A stretch of 64,000 nt of DNA. Origin: Plectrocnemia conspersa (taxonomy: Eukaryota > Arthropoda > Insecta > Trichoptera > Polycentropodidae). Under the pieces are notes generated by a model. It had not been told where the DNA came from, did no database searches, and worked only from the letters and a program-made list of their open reading frames with translations. Of the stretch, positions 37,657 through 49,240 are shown in pieces (within the stretch, counting starts at the first letter, position 1; each line of letters opens with the position of its first letter). The position numbers and the translations under genes were made by a program. The stretch covers positions 3,162,001 to 3,226,000 of the forward strand of contig VTFK01000008.1 in assembly GCA_009617715.1 (NCBI GenBank), written 5' to 3'.

Positions 37657-38035
37657 ATGGAAGTGAAGCACGAAATGTTGTATCGGGCGGGCCCGGCCCA
37701 CGACAACCTGATGATGGGCCCCGTGAAGGTGGAGGCCGAGCACGTGGCGTCGACGTCCGTTGCCCCACAGGCGGGTGGCACGAGCAACGGGCACGGCCAC
37801 GGGCACGCTCACGCGCCTCCGTCTGGGGCAGCGCCACCCGTCGGCGCGTTCAGCTCCGTGGTGAAGAGACCCAGGACCGACGACTGGTTATCAGCCACGT
37901 CGCCGGCGCCGACCACCGCGCCCCTCACCCCCTCTCCGGGGCCTCCCTCACACCCCTACACGCACATCTCCAATGGATACTCTTCGCCCATGTCTTCGGG
38001 CAGCTACGATCCCTACAGTCCCAATGGAAAAAACG
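37657..38035 (+). CDS. EcR: Ecdysone receptor, A-isoform-type N-terminal coding exon (partial)
   Basis: This encodes the N-terminal transactivation (A/B) region of EcR, the nuclear receptor that binds 20-hydroxyecdysone with Ultraspiracle/RXR and controls moulting and metamorphosis genes. The 126 full codons contain: MEVKHE at the start; a VKVE motif at 23-26; a His/Gly stretch near 45-52; VKRPRTDDWL at 69-78, the A-box-like motif of EcR-A isoforms; a Pro/Ser/Thr-rich linker with TP/SP sites; and SNGYSSPMSSGSYDPYSPNG at 105-124, the conserved sequence that precedes the EcR DNA-binding domain exon. An in-frame TGA at 37606-37608 lies upstream with no intervening ATG, so 37657 is the first possible start in this exon. 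The donor GTAAGT begins at 38036 after the first base of a codon (phase 1). Zinc-finger and ligand-binding exons were not seen in the remaining 26 kb. Identity rests on recognised motifs; the A-isoform label is less sure. Confidence 0.88.
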
Positions 38036-41000
38036 GTAAGTCATTTTTTTAATCTTCGGTTACTCTGTAGTTTTGTTTTGTCACAAATATATTGTATAAT
38101 AATTATAACACGTTGATTAAAAAAAGGCACTAATTCTTGGTTAACAGCCAGATCACACATTTTTTGTTGTTGTGTTGTTATTATTATTAGTGGCGAAGCA
38201 GTCCATCTGCTTTGAATGTGTTTTCTTATCGCACGGAAGGGTGCATGCGGGTCTAGCGTTGCAATTAACGATTCGTCGTAATCTATAGAGCGCACGATAG
38301 TGACCACGCCAACTTTAGTTGCTCTATTTCGGGCACAATCTCGGGGAGGATTTTAAACACCGTTGAGCTTAGTCACCCGATGTTATCGTTTACCGTTCAA
38401 ACTTTCGGCGTAATCTCCACGAAACTGTTCGGATCGCGTGACTGCACTAGGAACGACCTCTGAAACCTTTCAATTTTCACCCAGACGAGCATTAATGAGT
38501 CACCTCCTTGTTTTTGGTGTTGTGTATACAAACTTACACTCCAATAACGTAGTATATATTGAAAGAACACCCATTGTTTGTCGCCTTTGAATGCGTCAAC
38601 GTTAACGCTGGTAAATCACTCCCCTTTGATGGTACTTTTAATTTATTTCGCTATTAATTATTGTCTCGTACTTTATTATCGTTTCGTCATAGTCTCTCTG
38701 GCGCTGTTGTTCTTGTAGTATTATAACAGAGTCGGCGTCCAAAGTAGACTTAATGCTTGTCGTTCGCCGTGATGAAGGATGCAATTAATCCATGAACCGC
38801 CTGGCAACTGCCACTTAACTTCCAATGAAGATGAATTGCATCAAATGCAGCAGTTATTGCACAAAGAACGATGCGAACAATAGGTTCAAATTGGAGCGAA
38901 AATACAGAATCTGAAATATAGATTGATTAATTTAAAATATAAAAATTCAAAGATACATTTGTAATTACGGTGGGTGATCATTTTATCGAAGTTGCGGTGT
39001 GAGTGCAAGACTGTACTTTGCAATAATGTTATGAGCTTTTGGAACGATAAATGCCAAGCTTCTCAATTGACCTAGAATATTTAACCCTTTGAAAACCACT
39101 GGAAACTGATGAAGCTATAAATTAAAATTATTAACTATCGAGAACCGATTTCTAGATAAGATCTATAGAATTTATGGGCCAATCGATAAATATTGATCGT
39201 GATCACGCACTTACTGTAATTCTCAGCGTTGTCATTATCATTAAAAAAATTAAACTATTTTTCCATTGCCTTATATTATATTAATACTAGCATCATTTTC
39301 GAGTGCGTTTATTTTACTGTAACTTTTTGTAAACAAATACCTAATAATCGATCTAATAGCCGAGTGTATATTTTTATTCGGGAAAAGATTGCGTCGCACA
39401 ATTTCAGTTTATTTGAAAGTTTGCCGACGTTGATTGATGATGTTGCCGCGAAGAGTCGATCTGACCGAAATGGAAAAGTTGAAAAGGGGGTGAAACTCCA
39501 TTTAGGCTTCGACGCTCGAAAAGATTTATGACTTTTAAATAATGAAGACACACGTGCATGTAAAAAAATCAATCGTCTTAAGAACTTTTAGCATGAATAT
39601 GTTTTTATTTTGAGTACGATCGATCATAACAATGAACATGATCGATATTATTTCAAACAACTTTGACGAGTATATAAATAATTAATTATTTATACGGCCT
39701 TGAAAGCGTCATAATCCAGCGAATTTTGTATTAATTATCGTGGCTGTTTGAGTTAATTAACTGCTGGTGTATTTGACTTGTCTGATTCGAATCTCATAAC
39801 TCGACTTTTAAAACGTTTTATGTATTCTGTCTGATTTGTGTATATATTTTTTATTGTAATATACAATTTGCGTCTCGTTAGAGCGATTTGGCTCGTGAGC
39901 AATTTTTGAGTTTAAACGGGCGTATATTTGTCCGATTTGTCTGGAGGATCGCCTCAAAATAGAACTCAAAGAATTTTTCTACATAAAGAATCGCTCGTCC
40001 TTGAAGTGAATAAAATATATACACAAAATTAACTATATTTCAAAATTTAGCTGTTCCTTCGGGGGTTTTCCATCATAACCTTTGAAACAAAGAAAGCGTG
40101 TGTTTATATCGCATGTGTTCATCGCTGGGCGGATTTTAGTTCGATCTTCGTTGTGCTCGAAAATAGAACGTAGGAAATTATTTTCAGATGTATGCAAAAA
40201 ATACACATTAACACTTGCACGTAGCATCGCCGCGTATGCGAGAGTTTTTTTTTAGGCCTTTTATAAATAAGTCAAGGCCGCGGTTTTATGACCCGTTGAA
40301 CTTGATATGTTTACGTGTCAATCGTGCTAAATATTTTAGGCGATATATTCAACAAAGCTTTCAAGCTCAGAGCTTTTCAATAATTGATTATTAAAATCGT
40401 ATATGAAAAAGTGGTAATTCAATAAACGATTATCAGATTAAATAATTAAATTCTATGTAAAACAACATAAATTAATTAAACATGCGTATTATTTATTTGT
40501 AAAGGAAACCCCATCCAAAAGTTTATGTTGTACAAAGTTGAATAGGCAATAGAGTCAATCAGCTGCTGGCATTCTTGAGATTTCTGTTTGTAAATTTAGA
40601 TGGAATTTACGCTAAAGTTTCTAGACCAATTTAAAATTTCATTCTTGGAAAATGTATTGTGGCTTTTAAGCGCTTTGAGTAAAAAAATATACAGATTCTG
40701 TTGTTAAAATTAATAGGTAGATTATAACTAATTGTTTAATTGAGGGAGCTTATTTATGATGGAAAGTTGTTAAGCTCAGGATTAAAATATAATATTTGTA
40801 TAAGCCGAAATCAAGGTCAATAATTAGAGCTTTTTTATGTATAATATAAATTTATTTACATACAACATATGTATGCATATTTGACCTTAAACGTTGTTAT
40901 GAATTTTTATACACGCATCTATACATATACTACATATGTTGGCGGTTCTGATTTGTATGCAAGTAAATAAGCCAAGAACAGAGTTAAATCACGCGTGCAT

Positions 41001-41454
41001 ATATTACTTTTTTTAAGATAAAGGAATGCTTTCATAATTTTATATGGCCAACGGCCACTGTTGCAGATATGTATATATGTTTATCATGAGGAGCTATAGA
41101 TAAGTTTCTTCCGATTTTAATAATATTTTGTTAATAATTCATATTATTTTTCAATTACATTTCCCAAATAAAACAGCAGTATATTAATTTTAAATAGGCT
41201 TAATTATCCTAAAATATTTTTTTATTATGCTGTTAAATTAAAGTATAATAAGAAAACTTAAAACACATTTTTATTTGTAGTAATTAGTAATTAGGGTAGA
41301 AAAATGCTCTCTGTGCGAACTGGGGGATGGCTGGACCCCAGTTTCCAATACCCATATAAATAGTTGATTTCAGCTACGGTTTCAATTCTACCATTTAGGA
41401 TTTTTAGTTCCAAAAATAAAAGTTTTTTTGTGGTATTTCTTTGTGAGCTATTAT
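38036..41454 (+). other. EcR intron, proximal part; no internal gene seen
   Basis: It starts with donor GTAAGT. No exon-like or repeat-like segment was recognised over 3.4 kb. The 88-100 codon ORFs at 38041-38307 (-), 39229-39531 (+) and 39309-39572 (-) have no domains and overlap on opposite strands. Confidence 0.55.
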
Positions 41455-41605
41455 TAAATAATTTTCAATACTTAATATGTACGACCTAGCTCGATTTAAA
41501 TTAATCATCACGATATTAATCTGTGAAATTAAGAAAAACTAGGTAAAACTAATCTGTAATGATCGACCGGAATCATATTTATTTAATAAAAAAATATGTT
41601 ACTTT
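41455..41605 (-). repeat. SINE body copy (empty-site relative)
   Basis: In - orientation it carries GATCATTACAGATTAGTTTT, ACCTAGTTTTTCTTAATTTC, ATCGTGATGATTAATTTAAA and GAGCTAGGTCGT. It keeps an uninterrupted TAA (about 41576-41578, CTAATCTGTAATGATCGAC) at the position where the SINE at 31.3-32.7 kb carries the Harbinger-like insertion. Confidence 0.8.
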
Positions 41606-41714
41606 CAAGCGATTTTTTGTGAAAACCTAGAATTATTTATTAGTCGATTAGAAATTTGAAGAAAAACGAAGCATAAAAATTAAAAAAAAAATTGCTAATA
41701 ATAGTATTTTTTTT

Positions 41715-41795
41715 AAATTAGTTATTCTTCTTATTTTAATATTTTTTTTTCTAGAAATCGAAACTAAGTTTCCCTACGCAGAATAGACATGCTTT
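41715..41795 (-). repeat. Short dispersed repeat shared with 36165-36235
   Basis: The reverse complement reads TTAAAGCATGTCTATTCTGC then GATTTCTAGAAAAAA, matching 36165-36235. It lies between the two SINE pieces at 41.5 and 42.0 kb. Confidence 0.6.
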
Positions 41796-41974
41796 AATTT
41801 ATAATTATTAATATAGATGTCACCGATTCCCAGGCTTCAGTCTAGTGATTTATACTTTTTTGTAGGTATTCATTATATCTGATTGACCTACTCAATTGCT
41901 ACAGATTTACCCCGTTGTAACGCATTGGGTTTACACCTGTCAGATTACAACAGAAGATTTAATAAAAAATAAAA

Positions 41975-42100
41975 TAAAATAATGATCACTAATTCCGACC
42001 TCCCATATATTAAAAAACAATGGTTCATATGGGATTTGAACCTAGGTCTTTCGGGTTATTAGTCTGTTAAGTTATCACTCCTCTATCGTGCTGGTTATTT
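41975..42100 (-). repeat. SINE head (tRNA-like), truncated copy
   Basis: On the - strand: CAGCACGATAGAGGAGTGAT (A-box region), then ACTAATAACCCGAAAGACCT and the B box GGTTCAAATCCC (42031-42042), close to the polymerase III consensus. It continues into GGGAGGTCGGAATTAGTGAT and breaks off. Together with 41455-41605 it may be one SINE interrupted by about 370 bp of other DNA. Confidence 0.8.
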
Positions 42101-44039
42101 TAAGTAGTTAAATTTTTTTCCTCCATAAATAACTAAATGGTCATGTTCTTGAAAAGGATTGTTCTACAATTCAATTTATAGTTAATATGACATACACTTA
42201 CAACACCAAAATGTGAAATTTCGCTTTTTCTATTTAATAAAATAATCCAGTATTACAACATATATATATCATTTCATTACAGGATTACATAAAATACGTA
42301 TTAAAAAATATGACAAAAATACGAAAAAAATAGGGCACTAACGCACCCCGCTTCGCCCAGGCTGGTTTTAAAAAATTATGTACGTCGCTTTCAATTAAAG
42401 TAATATAAGAATATCGAATACTATGTACGCGAATTATGTTGAAAAATATGGCATTGGAACCAAGAATTCCATTCCATAACTCATTCCCTCTAAAAATATG
42501 CAAATTGGTGTTTTAAAGTTATTATTAGTCCTTTGACCGGGAATGGCATCTATAAACGCCAGTATGCAATGGGCACCTAAAAGTGCCATTAATCATTGAG
42601 CCTTGTAATATGCTTATTTTATATAATTCAAGGCTGAAAATCACTTTAATTTATTGAACTATAATATTTTAAGAATTTATGGCATAACCCACCACATATT
42701 AGCAAAGTGCAAAATGGCGTGCAAAAATACCAGCCGCGGACAAAGGGTTAGTCACTCCTAAATTAATAGGCTTTAGAAATGTATCATTTCATTCCTACTA
42801 TCCTTTAATACGAAAGAAAGTAAAAATACATCTGTAATTATCTTTCTGAAAAACTTGTACAATGTTATTTATTATTAATTATTATTTAAAAAGCTTTTCG
42901 GAGGAGCATCTCGCATGAGGGATCGTTGCAGTCTCCGAGACGCAAAGATTCATCCTTTCGGAAAAGATGTTTCGTGTAATTTGCATTTCTTTCGCATTCG
43001 TATTGCAGCAGTGCATATATCGTTGCATTTTTTCCTTTCATTCTTTTTACTCAAATTTATTTTAAATGCAGAGGCGCGCAACTGTTTCGTCCGAGAGAAA
43101 ATTCCAACTAATCCTATTCTCGATCGTAAATTATCCGAATCTCGCACTCGTATGTTAAATTCCGGCTCGCTGCGAACAAATGATTAAAAATGCCTTTTGA
43201 GTATTTTGCGTTCTTCTCATCCAGAATATACGATGATCCTTGGATATAAAAATGCCGCGTTTTGGCCCAATAACAAGTCTTTGAAAAACTACATTCTCAA
43301 AAATATGCTCATCCATTCAGTAAGTTTACCTCCATTGTCTAAATAGGTCATCGGCGCTAAACTTTAAATGTCACGATTTTCATTATGAAGTATCTGTATT
43401 TTTGAATTCCTCGACGCAATGACGCAACTTTCTTGTTTTATTATAATGATACGATTTTTGGCTATGTGCTAGATTAGAATATTTTAATCGCGTTACGGTG
43501 ATGTGTAATCTTTGGCGATGTGCCTCAGACGATGGCTCTTGTATTACAAACGAAAAGTTTGTTCTTAGCTCAGATTTAAAATATGCGTGTTAGCTTTTAA
43601 CTGCTATGTCGAATTAATAATTTATCAATATATACATTCTGATTCATGTTTACAATAAATTGACAAAATCTGCGACGTCTGCCTAATTCTTTTGCACAAC
43701 AATATGTCACCAGGTACTTATAATATTAATACAAAAATTTTTTTTTTTTTAATTTAATTTAATCTTTCACGCAAAAGTTCTTCTACAATCTGATGTTTAT
43801 GGTGTATAAATAATAATTGCTTTCTCATACATGATAAAGTTTATGATATTAAACGTCAACACCGTCACGTGCTCTGTCATTATCAATCATTGAAAATCTA
43901 TGTAACTTTTTCCGGTGACAATATAATGTGGCGTAACGAAAGAACATATTCACACTCAATAAATAACCACCCCTGTCTTATCGATTATCACCTATGAAAT
44001 AAAACAAAATCGCACCCTCCCGCTTTCGTAAGGGTTGGC
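42101..44039. other. Non-coding stretch
   Basis: No gene or repeat recognised. Overlapping 65- and 90-codon ORFs on opposite strands at 42915-43187 have no family features. Confidence 0.5.
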
Positions 44040-44345
44040 CGGCGGAACGACGGCGCCATCCGAGTTTTCAAAGTCACCGTAATGTCACGTTGCGAAAGTG
44101 CAGCAGCGACGGGGGGTAGGTTGGCTTTGGAGTTTAAGGCCCCCGAGGCCCCGTGGTGCGTGCGTGCCGCGAGGGGCCCACCCCCGTAAGCGGGTCAGAG
44201 GCGGCTGCGACCCACTTCGCCGTATCGATCGTCCCGTCCCGGGACCTCCTGGCCCGCCCACCGGCCGAACATCAATGGGCGGCACGTGCAGCCGGGGCCC
44301 CTCTCACCCGTTAACGTAGTGGCCCTCCACGCTTTGCGCCCAACC
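44040..44345. other. Strongly GC-rich island
   Basis: This is the most GC-rich block of the window apart from the EcR exon, with abrupt AT-rich borders and many CpGs. It is open on both strands (+ 44098-44319, - 44085-44285), as expected from composition alone. An internal CCCCCGTAAGCG at about 44182-44193 could be a splice donor. If the surrounding DNA is EcR intron, an alternative EcR promoter or first exon is one possibility; a GC-rich repeat is another. Confidence 0.45.
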
Positions 44346-44834
44346 CGGCCAGGGCCGCAACATCAAATCGTAATATAACATTAGTTCTGTGAAGTTCTAG
44401 AAGAACCGATTAGCATCTGTATCGCGACCACTCAAGTATCATGTTAAACGAGTCATTTTTGTTCTTTGCGGGCGTATATAATACGGCGTTTAAGCGGCCT
44501 GGTACAAAGTAATAGTAATGAGCAATATATGATAAAGCAGACACAGATGTATCACTTTCATTGCAACCATTTCTCTAAAAAATGTTTTTTATTTATTATT
44601 TCTTCAGTTAAATATGTAAATATTCAATTATCTGGGGTACCTTAAAACAGTGAAAGATCGACCACCGCACATGTACGGCGAACCGCTCAAAGGGTTAATG
44701 CGTCACTAAGGAGTAAACGCAAGCAACACTTATAATTGAGTAATGAGACATTAGACTGATATTATTCTATAAACTAGAGATATATTTTATTATTTATACA
44801 CTATAATTGCAACTCACAATCAATAAATGTCACC

Positions 44835-44940
44835 ATGCATGACCTAGATCACGATCTATAGAAAAATCTGGAGGTGTAATTATATTATGCTCATTAATTC
44901 CGATCTTCCATACATTTGTTTATCATGATGGTTATGATCG
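44835..44940 (-). repeat. SINE fragment, internally deleted
   Basis: It carries, in - orientation, GGAAGATCGGAATTAATGAG, then a shortened body with GATTTTTCTATAGATCGTGA and TCTAGGTCATG. The order agrees with the other copies, with internal deletion. Confidence 0.6.
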
Positions 44941-45159
44941 TTATGATATTTACATATAATATACATACTCGAAATTAAAAAAGCATTAACAGATTATCTT
45001 AAAAAGTTTTTATATAACTTATATAATATGTAATTAAACGTAATGCTTTATTATGATTTACGAGCTTTCAAATATTTAATCTTAAGTAAATTTATGAGGT
45101 AGTGAATTAAGAGTCGTTTTTGGATGTATTGAAACTTGATATATTATTATTTTAATAAT

Positions 45160-46160
45160 TTATTTAGCTAATATAGCTAATTGTTTATACACTAAACATA
45201 CATATAAAATATAATGTACATATAAACAGAATATTAAAAAAATACTCTAATCATGTACTTTATTTCGTAATGCACGAATGTGTTTCTTTATTCCATCAAA
45301 GAAACCCACTACATTTTTATTTTTATTAAATAATATTATACAGATTCACACCTCCGTGGAATATTCCCCTGGCCGTACTCGTTATCTTATACCTATCTTA
45401 TCAGGCTCGGGCGTTGAGATATTTTTCCCTTTCGATCGCTCGTGGGTTAAGTGACGAGAGTGAGTGAGAAATAAGAGCATGCGGTCCGCATCCCCATATT
45501 TCTCATTTACTCTCGTCACGCGATCCTTAAATATCCTTAAATTATATATTTCAAGTATTAAATTTATGTACATCTTTATTTCGTATTAAATACTTATTAA
45601 AATACACTGCTAACATATTATTTTCTAACTTATAAATAAATACTAAAACATTTATTTTCTACTAGTAAATATATTTTTATTTAAAACTACTCTCATTGCA
45701 CTATTTTGTAAATTTTGCAACATCGTTTTATTTAATTTATAAGGCATATATAATATTCGGGCAATATAATATTATAGATTCTTTTTTTGTATTTCTCATA
45801 ATAGATAATATATGTACCTATTTTTTTATACTTTTTTTTCTACTATTTTTTTTATATTAATAATTATATCATTAATATATATTATAAAAAAAACAATGGT
45901 AATAATTTGGACCATTGTGGTACACTGTGAGATTTTCTCTTTAGAATTAGCATAATTTAACTTTTTACTCTTTATTGTTTAAATGAAGATTAAACCATCT
46001 TAGAACTGTTTTACTTCTACATATAATCTCTAATTTCTTTAACATTATACTTTGTCTATTGTTTCGAAGGCTCTCTTGAAATCTAAGAAAACTGCTCTAA
46101 TGATTTTGTTCGTATCCTTGGCCAATCATTTGTCACAACTTGTAATGCAGTATCCTTGAA
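45160..46160 (-). pseudogene. LINE reverse transcriptase remnant
   Basis: On the - strand, broken frames give AVFLDFKRAFETID at about 46053-46095, matching the conserved reverse-transcriptase block (F.D...AFD) in which the Asp of LDF is catalytic. LKKLEIICRSKTVLRWF follows. Further 3' is MLQNLQNSAMRVVLNKN at about 45678-45726, the counterpart of the LQNRA block in the 35.0-35.8 kb remnant. Many stops. A foreign GC-richer segment near 45350-45500 interrupts the 3' part. It probably belongs to the same LINE family as 35000-35800. Confidence 0.7.
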
Positions 46161-46689
46161 ATGTAAACATAACGTTTTGTGAAATAATACAATTTTCCAT
46201 ACAAAGTTACGTGTTTATTTATCATTTAAAAATATATTATTTACCACAAGAACAATGTGTTTTGTGTATTATGTTATTACGTTTATTTTTTATTATTGGT
46301 TTTATTGTTTCAACATTACCAGAAATTAATAGCCGTACCATCTAAGAGCGTGAAGCTTTCACTTAAAATATTTAAGAGTCAAAGCTCACATAATGCGAGC
46401 GGCGCGTGACCGAACATGGCGAACGGTGATTTTGCTTTAAAAACGACAGATCCGCCAAAATACGAGAGTGCTTCGATTTAATCAAAAATTTTATCAAACC
46501 AATTTTCCGATTGTTTTATGTAAATGTTTACGTGTTGTAAATGTACCACGGTCCGTATTGGTCTTCTGAACTCTGAGCAAACAAACGCGACAGGCGATCT
46601 TCACTATGTATCTGTCATTAATAATTTTCGTCTCGGAGTACTCTCTCATATTCTTGGTTGCTTGCCATTTTGAAAAAAAATCGCATTAC
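46161..46689. other. Non-coding stretch
   Basis: No gene or repeat recognised. Confidence 0.5.
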
Positions 46690-47030
46690 CGCCGCAGGAA
46701 GCTGCTGCATCTTTAGACCACATGTACCGGTGCGCGCCCGAGTGCAACCAGATTTATTTTCCACCGAATGACACATTTCCTGCGGTCAGTAATCTGGAGT
46801 CGCTCTATGAATAGCGCCCGTCATGGCGGTGACTTTCTCCCGCGTGCAGCCGAGCCAAGGTCTCCGGCGGAGAGAAGACCAGGAACGGTGCCAAGTCCGG
46901 AGCTGCCAGGACAGTATTGTTTGGAAATGCGAATCCGTCCGCTTTGCCAAGTCGTTGGCTGTCGTTCGATGTCGTGAAAAATCATCTATGACTTCAGATA
47001 AAACGTTGCATGAGCATCATGAATAACGAA
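46690..47030 (+). other. GC-richer exon-like block
   Basis: After CCGCCGCAG (AG at about 46697-46698) an open frame reads EAAASLDHMYRCAPECN, then QIYFPPNDTFPAVSNLESLY, and stops at TAG near 46810. Two other + strand frames (46768-46977 and 46823-47026) overlap it. No family is recognised and no poly-pyrimidine tract precedes the AG. It could be a terminal exon, a repeat or chance. Confidence 0.3.
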
Positions 47031-48104
47031 TGTCATATTTGAAGCACTACTGCAGCATTTATTAGGGTCTTTCGTTTACACTCGTCATATTTGAGGTTTC
47101 TGGAACACATACATACATATATACGTGATAGACTCTTGGTCTTATCCGCGTCTCGTAGAATCTAGTCTTGTGGAAGTGTGAAGCGGCGGCTTCCGTGGTC
47201 CCCAAAATCTCTATCTAGTGAAATTGTTGTCGAAAATATATTCTGAATGGAAGTGTCTGATGTACGTTATGTACGAGCTTATATACGCTGGTCAAGATAG
47301 AGGAAGTTCTTTTGCTCAGGCTAATCTCAAAGCCTAGACCAATTTGGGTTTATCTCAAGCTTTCTTATAAGAACGTCTTTGCGTAACCGCTGTTTGAACA
47401 GCTGTATAAAACTACACTGTACTTGTTACTCTATGGTTCACCGGCTGTCGACATTTGTCAATATATTAGCATTTGTAAAAGCACTGAATGGTCCTTGTCT
47501 ATGATCCATTTGGCGATGCTTTAACCTAATACGCCTTAATCTTCAGTACATCGCCATAACAAATATGCACCTGTGCAGAGTATTAGTCTCAAAACTGATT
47601 AAACTTTGATTTATTGCGCTTTTAACACTTATTTGCGATAGTATTTTATCACAAACGTCGAGTGAACCCAAAATATTTTTTTTAATTATTTCATCGGTGA
47701 CTACAGATGTTTTTACAATAGTTTTTTAAAGACAATGAAATTTGTAATAAAACGATCGAATAGTTTTCACGTGTAATTTGTAACGTTTCTTCAATTTAAA
47801 AAGTAAACTAGTAACATTAGTGCACTAAAATAAGTCAGGACTCACTACACGGGCAGTGGGAGAGGTTCCAGATGTAGGTCAAGTGCAAGATGTGGGAGTA
47901 TACCATTAAGCCATGCGCTCGTACATCGCCGCGCTAAACACGTGAAACTAAATATGTTATATTTGAAGTATTTAAAAAAAGTATGAATATCACAAATTTA
48001 GTGTTTTCTTGTCGATCCATGTCAATGTTCTGAATTAGTAAAATCATTATTGATATGTGAACATTTACAAGCAGACATGTATATTTTAGTAATATCGTTC
48101 TAAC
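47031..48104. other. Non-coding stretch
   Basis: Near 47835-47935 the - strand has GCATGGCTTAATGGTATACT, an A-box-like tRNA start, but no acceptable B box or cloverleaf follows, so no tRNA is called. Nothing else is recognised. Confidence 0.4.
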
Positions 48105-48300
48105 GGTCGCAATGGCGGCAAGCCCAAATATGTTCATTAAATTTAAGCTTGAAGTTACGTATTTAACGCTTATTTTTCAATTAACGTACTGCCCTGTTCA
48201 CATTAAAGATATAGTGCCAAAGTTTCTCTACTATTTGTGAAAATAATAGTTTCTGTTTCAATTCAGTCGATTTTTATTTTTTTTATTTCTCAAAATATAT
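48105..48300 (+). repeat. Dispersed repeat family Y, copy 2
   Basis: Homologous to 23095-23295 in the same orientation (TTCATTAAATTTAAGCTTGA, TATTTAACGCTTATTTTTCA, TACTGCCCTGTT, GTGAAAATAATAGTTTCTGT). Confidence 0.65.
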
Positions 48301-48954
48301 ATATTTAAGATTTTAATAAATTTATTGTAAATTATTCGCGATTGGTATAAGACCGTTAGAACTTGTTAAAATCGCTGAAAAATGCCTTTTTTATTTTTGA
48401 GATATCGTTCGTATAGGAGAAAGCTGGAATTTTACGCGGTATTGAGTGTTCATTATTTAGTGAAACATCATAGCTTCTACTTCTCAGGTATCAAGAGTAG
48501 GCTTCATAAGATTCCCATGTCGTCTGGAAGAAGTACCGTTACACGAAATAGCATGCTTTATCTCATTATTCGTTGCGTGCGACACCCCTCCCACTTTTAT
48601 TTCTAGGGGATCGGCGTCAGTTCTGAATTGTTAAATGAATAAATTTGATTAACTTACAATACCACTAACTTCATACCGTAATTTTGCTACTTATGTATCT
48701 GATTTTTTTAATTTTGCGCAGAATTTCAAAGATCTTTTAAATAAATATATTTACTATTGTTGTTTCCAAAAGCAATAAAATATTTGTATTTATTATAAGA
48801 AAAGAGCATTATTATATAATAAAAATAAAAAAGTGAATATTTCTTTAGAAGCGCAGGGTAACACCCCCACGGTGTATGGCTGAGAGGCAAATAGTAGTGG
48901 ATTCTAATTAGAATGTAACGGTAAACCATCGAGCTCGATAGGGAATCTTATGAT
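48301..48954. other. Non-coding stretch
   Basis: A 74-codon ORF at 48382-48606 (+) has no recognisable domain. No repeat end is seen. Confidence 0.45.
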
Positions 48955-49240
48955 GCCAAGCGTAGCATATAGTCAGCGATTTTGTATTTATATAGTTATG
49001 AATCAAATGTCGTCATGCTATATTGTGTCGAAAGCTTTCTCTATATCAAACATTAAAAGATCCGAGCTCTGTTTCATATTAAAATTGGCGTATATAGTAT
49101 GTTCCTTCAAACTATTTAGTTGATGTGTTGTCGAGTAATTTTAGCGGAAGCTAAACTGTTCGTATAAGAACTATTTTTTTGAATATTTTAATTAATTACG
49201 GTAATAAACTTAGCGGTTTTCCAAATTGCTGTAAAATACC
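48955..49240 (-). pseudogene. LINE reverse transcriptase fragment
   Basis: The - strand reads MFDIEKAFDTI at 49021-49053, followed by a stop where Trp is usual and then HDD. This is the reverse-transcriptase block containing the first catalytic Asp (D-I-E-K-A-F-D). Upstream broken frames carry a possible TAKFI and SAKITRQHIN. The motif wording differs from the 45-46 kb copy, so it may be a second LINE family. Confidence 0.65.

Noticed and set aside
47835..47935. tRNA gene on the - strand
   Set aside because: Only an A-box-like TGGCTTAATGG is present; no matching B box or acceptor stem was found.
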